Under the pieces are notes generated by a model. That model did not search any database, was not told the origin of the DNA, and worked only from the letters and a program-made list of their open reading frames with translations. This document shows positions 51,856 to 52,679 of a DNA stretch of 52,679 nt, in pieces (within the stretch, counting starts at the first letter, position 1; every line of letters begins with the position of its first letter). The stretch comes from UBA4416 sp046594225. Lineage in GTDB: Bacteria; Bacteroidota; Bacteroidia; B-17B0; Aurantibacillaceae. The position numbers and the translations under genes were made by a program. The DNA lies in the NCBI GenBank assembly GCA_046594225.1, contig JBKJPW010000163.1, forward strand, positions 1 to 52,679. The letters are read 5' to 3'.

Positions 51856-52679
51856 ATGATAACAACATTTGATGAATACAAAAAAGAGTATCAAAAATCA
51901 GTAGATAACCCAGAAGCTTTTTGGGATGAAATAGCCAATCAATTTACCTGGAAACAACCTTGGACAAAAACACTGGATTGGAACTTTGAAAGCCCAGATG
52001 TAAAATGGTTTCTGAATGGAAAGTTTAACATTACCGAAAATGCCATTGACAGACATCTTCCGACAAAGGCAAATAAAACAGCATTTATTTGGGAACCAAA
52101 TTCGGTGGATGCAGAACATAGAATTATTACGTATCAAAACTTACACGATGAAGTCTGTAAGGTAGCAAATACATTAAAATCATTAGGGATTAAAAAAGGA
52201 GACCGCGTTTGTATTTATATGCCTATGCTTCCTGAAGCAGTATTTGCTATGTTGGCTTGCGCCCGAATAGGAGCTATTCATTCGGTTGTTTTTGCTGGCT
52301 TTTCGGCATCTGCTTTAGCGGGCAGGATACAAGATAGTGATTGTAAAGTAGTATTAACGACTGACGGAGCGTATCGTGGCGTAAAAGGCATTCCTATTAA
52401 GGCTGTAGTAGACGAAGCGTTAGAAGTATGCTCAAGTGTAAAAAATGTGTTGGTATATAAACACACTAATACACCCATAACATTACAAGAAGGAAGAGAT
52501 TTAATTTGGCAAGAGCTTGTTCCTAACAGTTCGAGTACTTTTGTGCCTGAATTAATGGATAGTGAAGATGTCTTATTTATTCTTTACACTTCTGGCTCTA
52601 CAGGCAAACCAAAAGGCGTAGTTCATACATGTGGAGGTTATATGGTATATACTTGCTATACATTTCAAAATGTTTTTCA
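51856..52679 (+). CDS. acs: Acetyl-CoA synthetase, N-terminal part (runs off the window)
   Basis: First 274 codons, open to the window end. The sequence shows the ANL/ACS N-terminus: FDEYKKEYQKSVDNPEAFWD, NFELNG-type WFLNGKFNI, CIYMPMLPEAVFAMLACARI, GAIHSVVFAGFSASALAGRI and the P-loop-like YTSGSTGKPKGVVHT that binds AMP. It makes acetyl-CoA from acetate and ATP. About 370 residues are still to come, since ACS is about 640 residues. Start ATG at 51856 is 18 bp after the phosphatase stop. Confidence 0.95.
   Translation, partial: MITTFDEYKKEYQKSVDNPEAFWDEIANQFTWKQPWTKTLDWNFESPDVKWFLNGKFNITENAIDRHLPTKANKTAFIWEPNSVDAEHRIITYQNLHDEVCKVANTLKSLGIKKGDRVCIYMPMLPEAVFAMLACARIGAIHSVVFAGFSASALAGRIQDSDCKVVLTTDGAYRGVKGIPIKAVVDEALEVCSSVKNVLVYKHTNTPITLQEGRDLIWQELVPNSSSTFVPELMDSEDVLFILYTSGSTGKPKGVVHTCGGYMVYTCYTFQNVF

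Noticed and set aside
1..52679. CRISPR arrays, tRNA or rRNA genes, prophage or transposase genes
   Set aside because: None was seen on reading both strands; short repeats found are palindromic and not regularly spaced. A tRNA scan was not run.

Overview
The window is low-GC DNA from a Bacteroidota bacterium, most likely a Flavobacteriia/Sphingobacteriia-type lineage. Reasons visible in the sequence: a type IX secretion C-terminal sorting domain, promoters of the TTG-N19-21-TAnnTTTG type, near absence of Shine-Dalgarno sequences, CarboxypepD_reg/TonB-plug proteins, TPR histidine kinases and TPR-SpoIIE phosphatases, a thioredoxin-type ArsC, and families of intergenic palindromic repeats. No rRNA, tRNA, CRISPR array, phage or transposase gene was seen.

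Layout. 0-6.5 kb, mostly + strand: a very AT-rich leader with two perfect DnaA boxes, an unknown exported protein, RpiB, a GT-C-like membrane protein, then a phosphate porin and a PiT transporter, each preceded by a PHO-box-like tandem repeat. 6.5-9.3 kb: response regulator and TPR histidine kinase. 9.3-10.3 kb: the broken 3' end of an OmpA-family gene, then a HigBA-type toxin-antitoxin pair. 10.4-16.8 kb: RNase R, a DUF1569 protein, Lgt, a small K-channel-like protein, TrmB and pyruvate kinase. 16.8-18.5 kb: a Fic gene lying between an intact S4 RNA-binding gene and a decayed second copy of that gene's 3' half. 18.5-22.9 kb: two ECF sigma factor modules (one with a TPR membrane protein, one with an anti-sigma-like/trypsin-like protease fusion) around a TonB-plug protein with no barrel. 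23-27 kb: Xaa-Pro aminopeptidase, an exported EEP-family nuclease/phosphatase, a haem-binding protein and an OmpA-family protein. 27.2-33.9 kb: a TPR-SpoIIE phosphatase carrying two in-frame palindromic repeats, then the E2 and E1 genes of 2-oxoglutarate dehydrogenase. 34-36.6 kb: small envelope proteins. 36.6-39.9 kb: phosphoglycerate kinase, a transaldolase-CBS fusion and a KdsC-like phosphatase. 41.4-44.4 kb: an arsenic-type operon (arsR, DUF6428, arsC, aquaporin, methyltransferase, Cys-rich lipoprotein). 44.5-49.5 kb: haem synthesis (hemB, hemC-hemD fusion, hemA) with a membrane protein and a 46-residue lipoprotein inside it. 49.6-52.7 kb: a second TPR-SpoIIE phosphatase and the start of acetyl-CoA synthetase.

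The metabolic genes (pyk, pgk, odhAB, acs, rpiB, transaldolase) are ordinary central carbon metabolism. The most unusual signals are the duplicated S4 3' end around fic, palindromic repeats translated inside coding genes, the transaldolase-CBS/KdsC-like pair, the PHO-box pairs, the exporter-less arsenic operon with an aquaporin, and the sigma/anti-sigma/protease region. Starts were moved from the longest reading frame where an internal ATG, a signal peptide or a promoter position argued for it.
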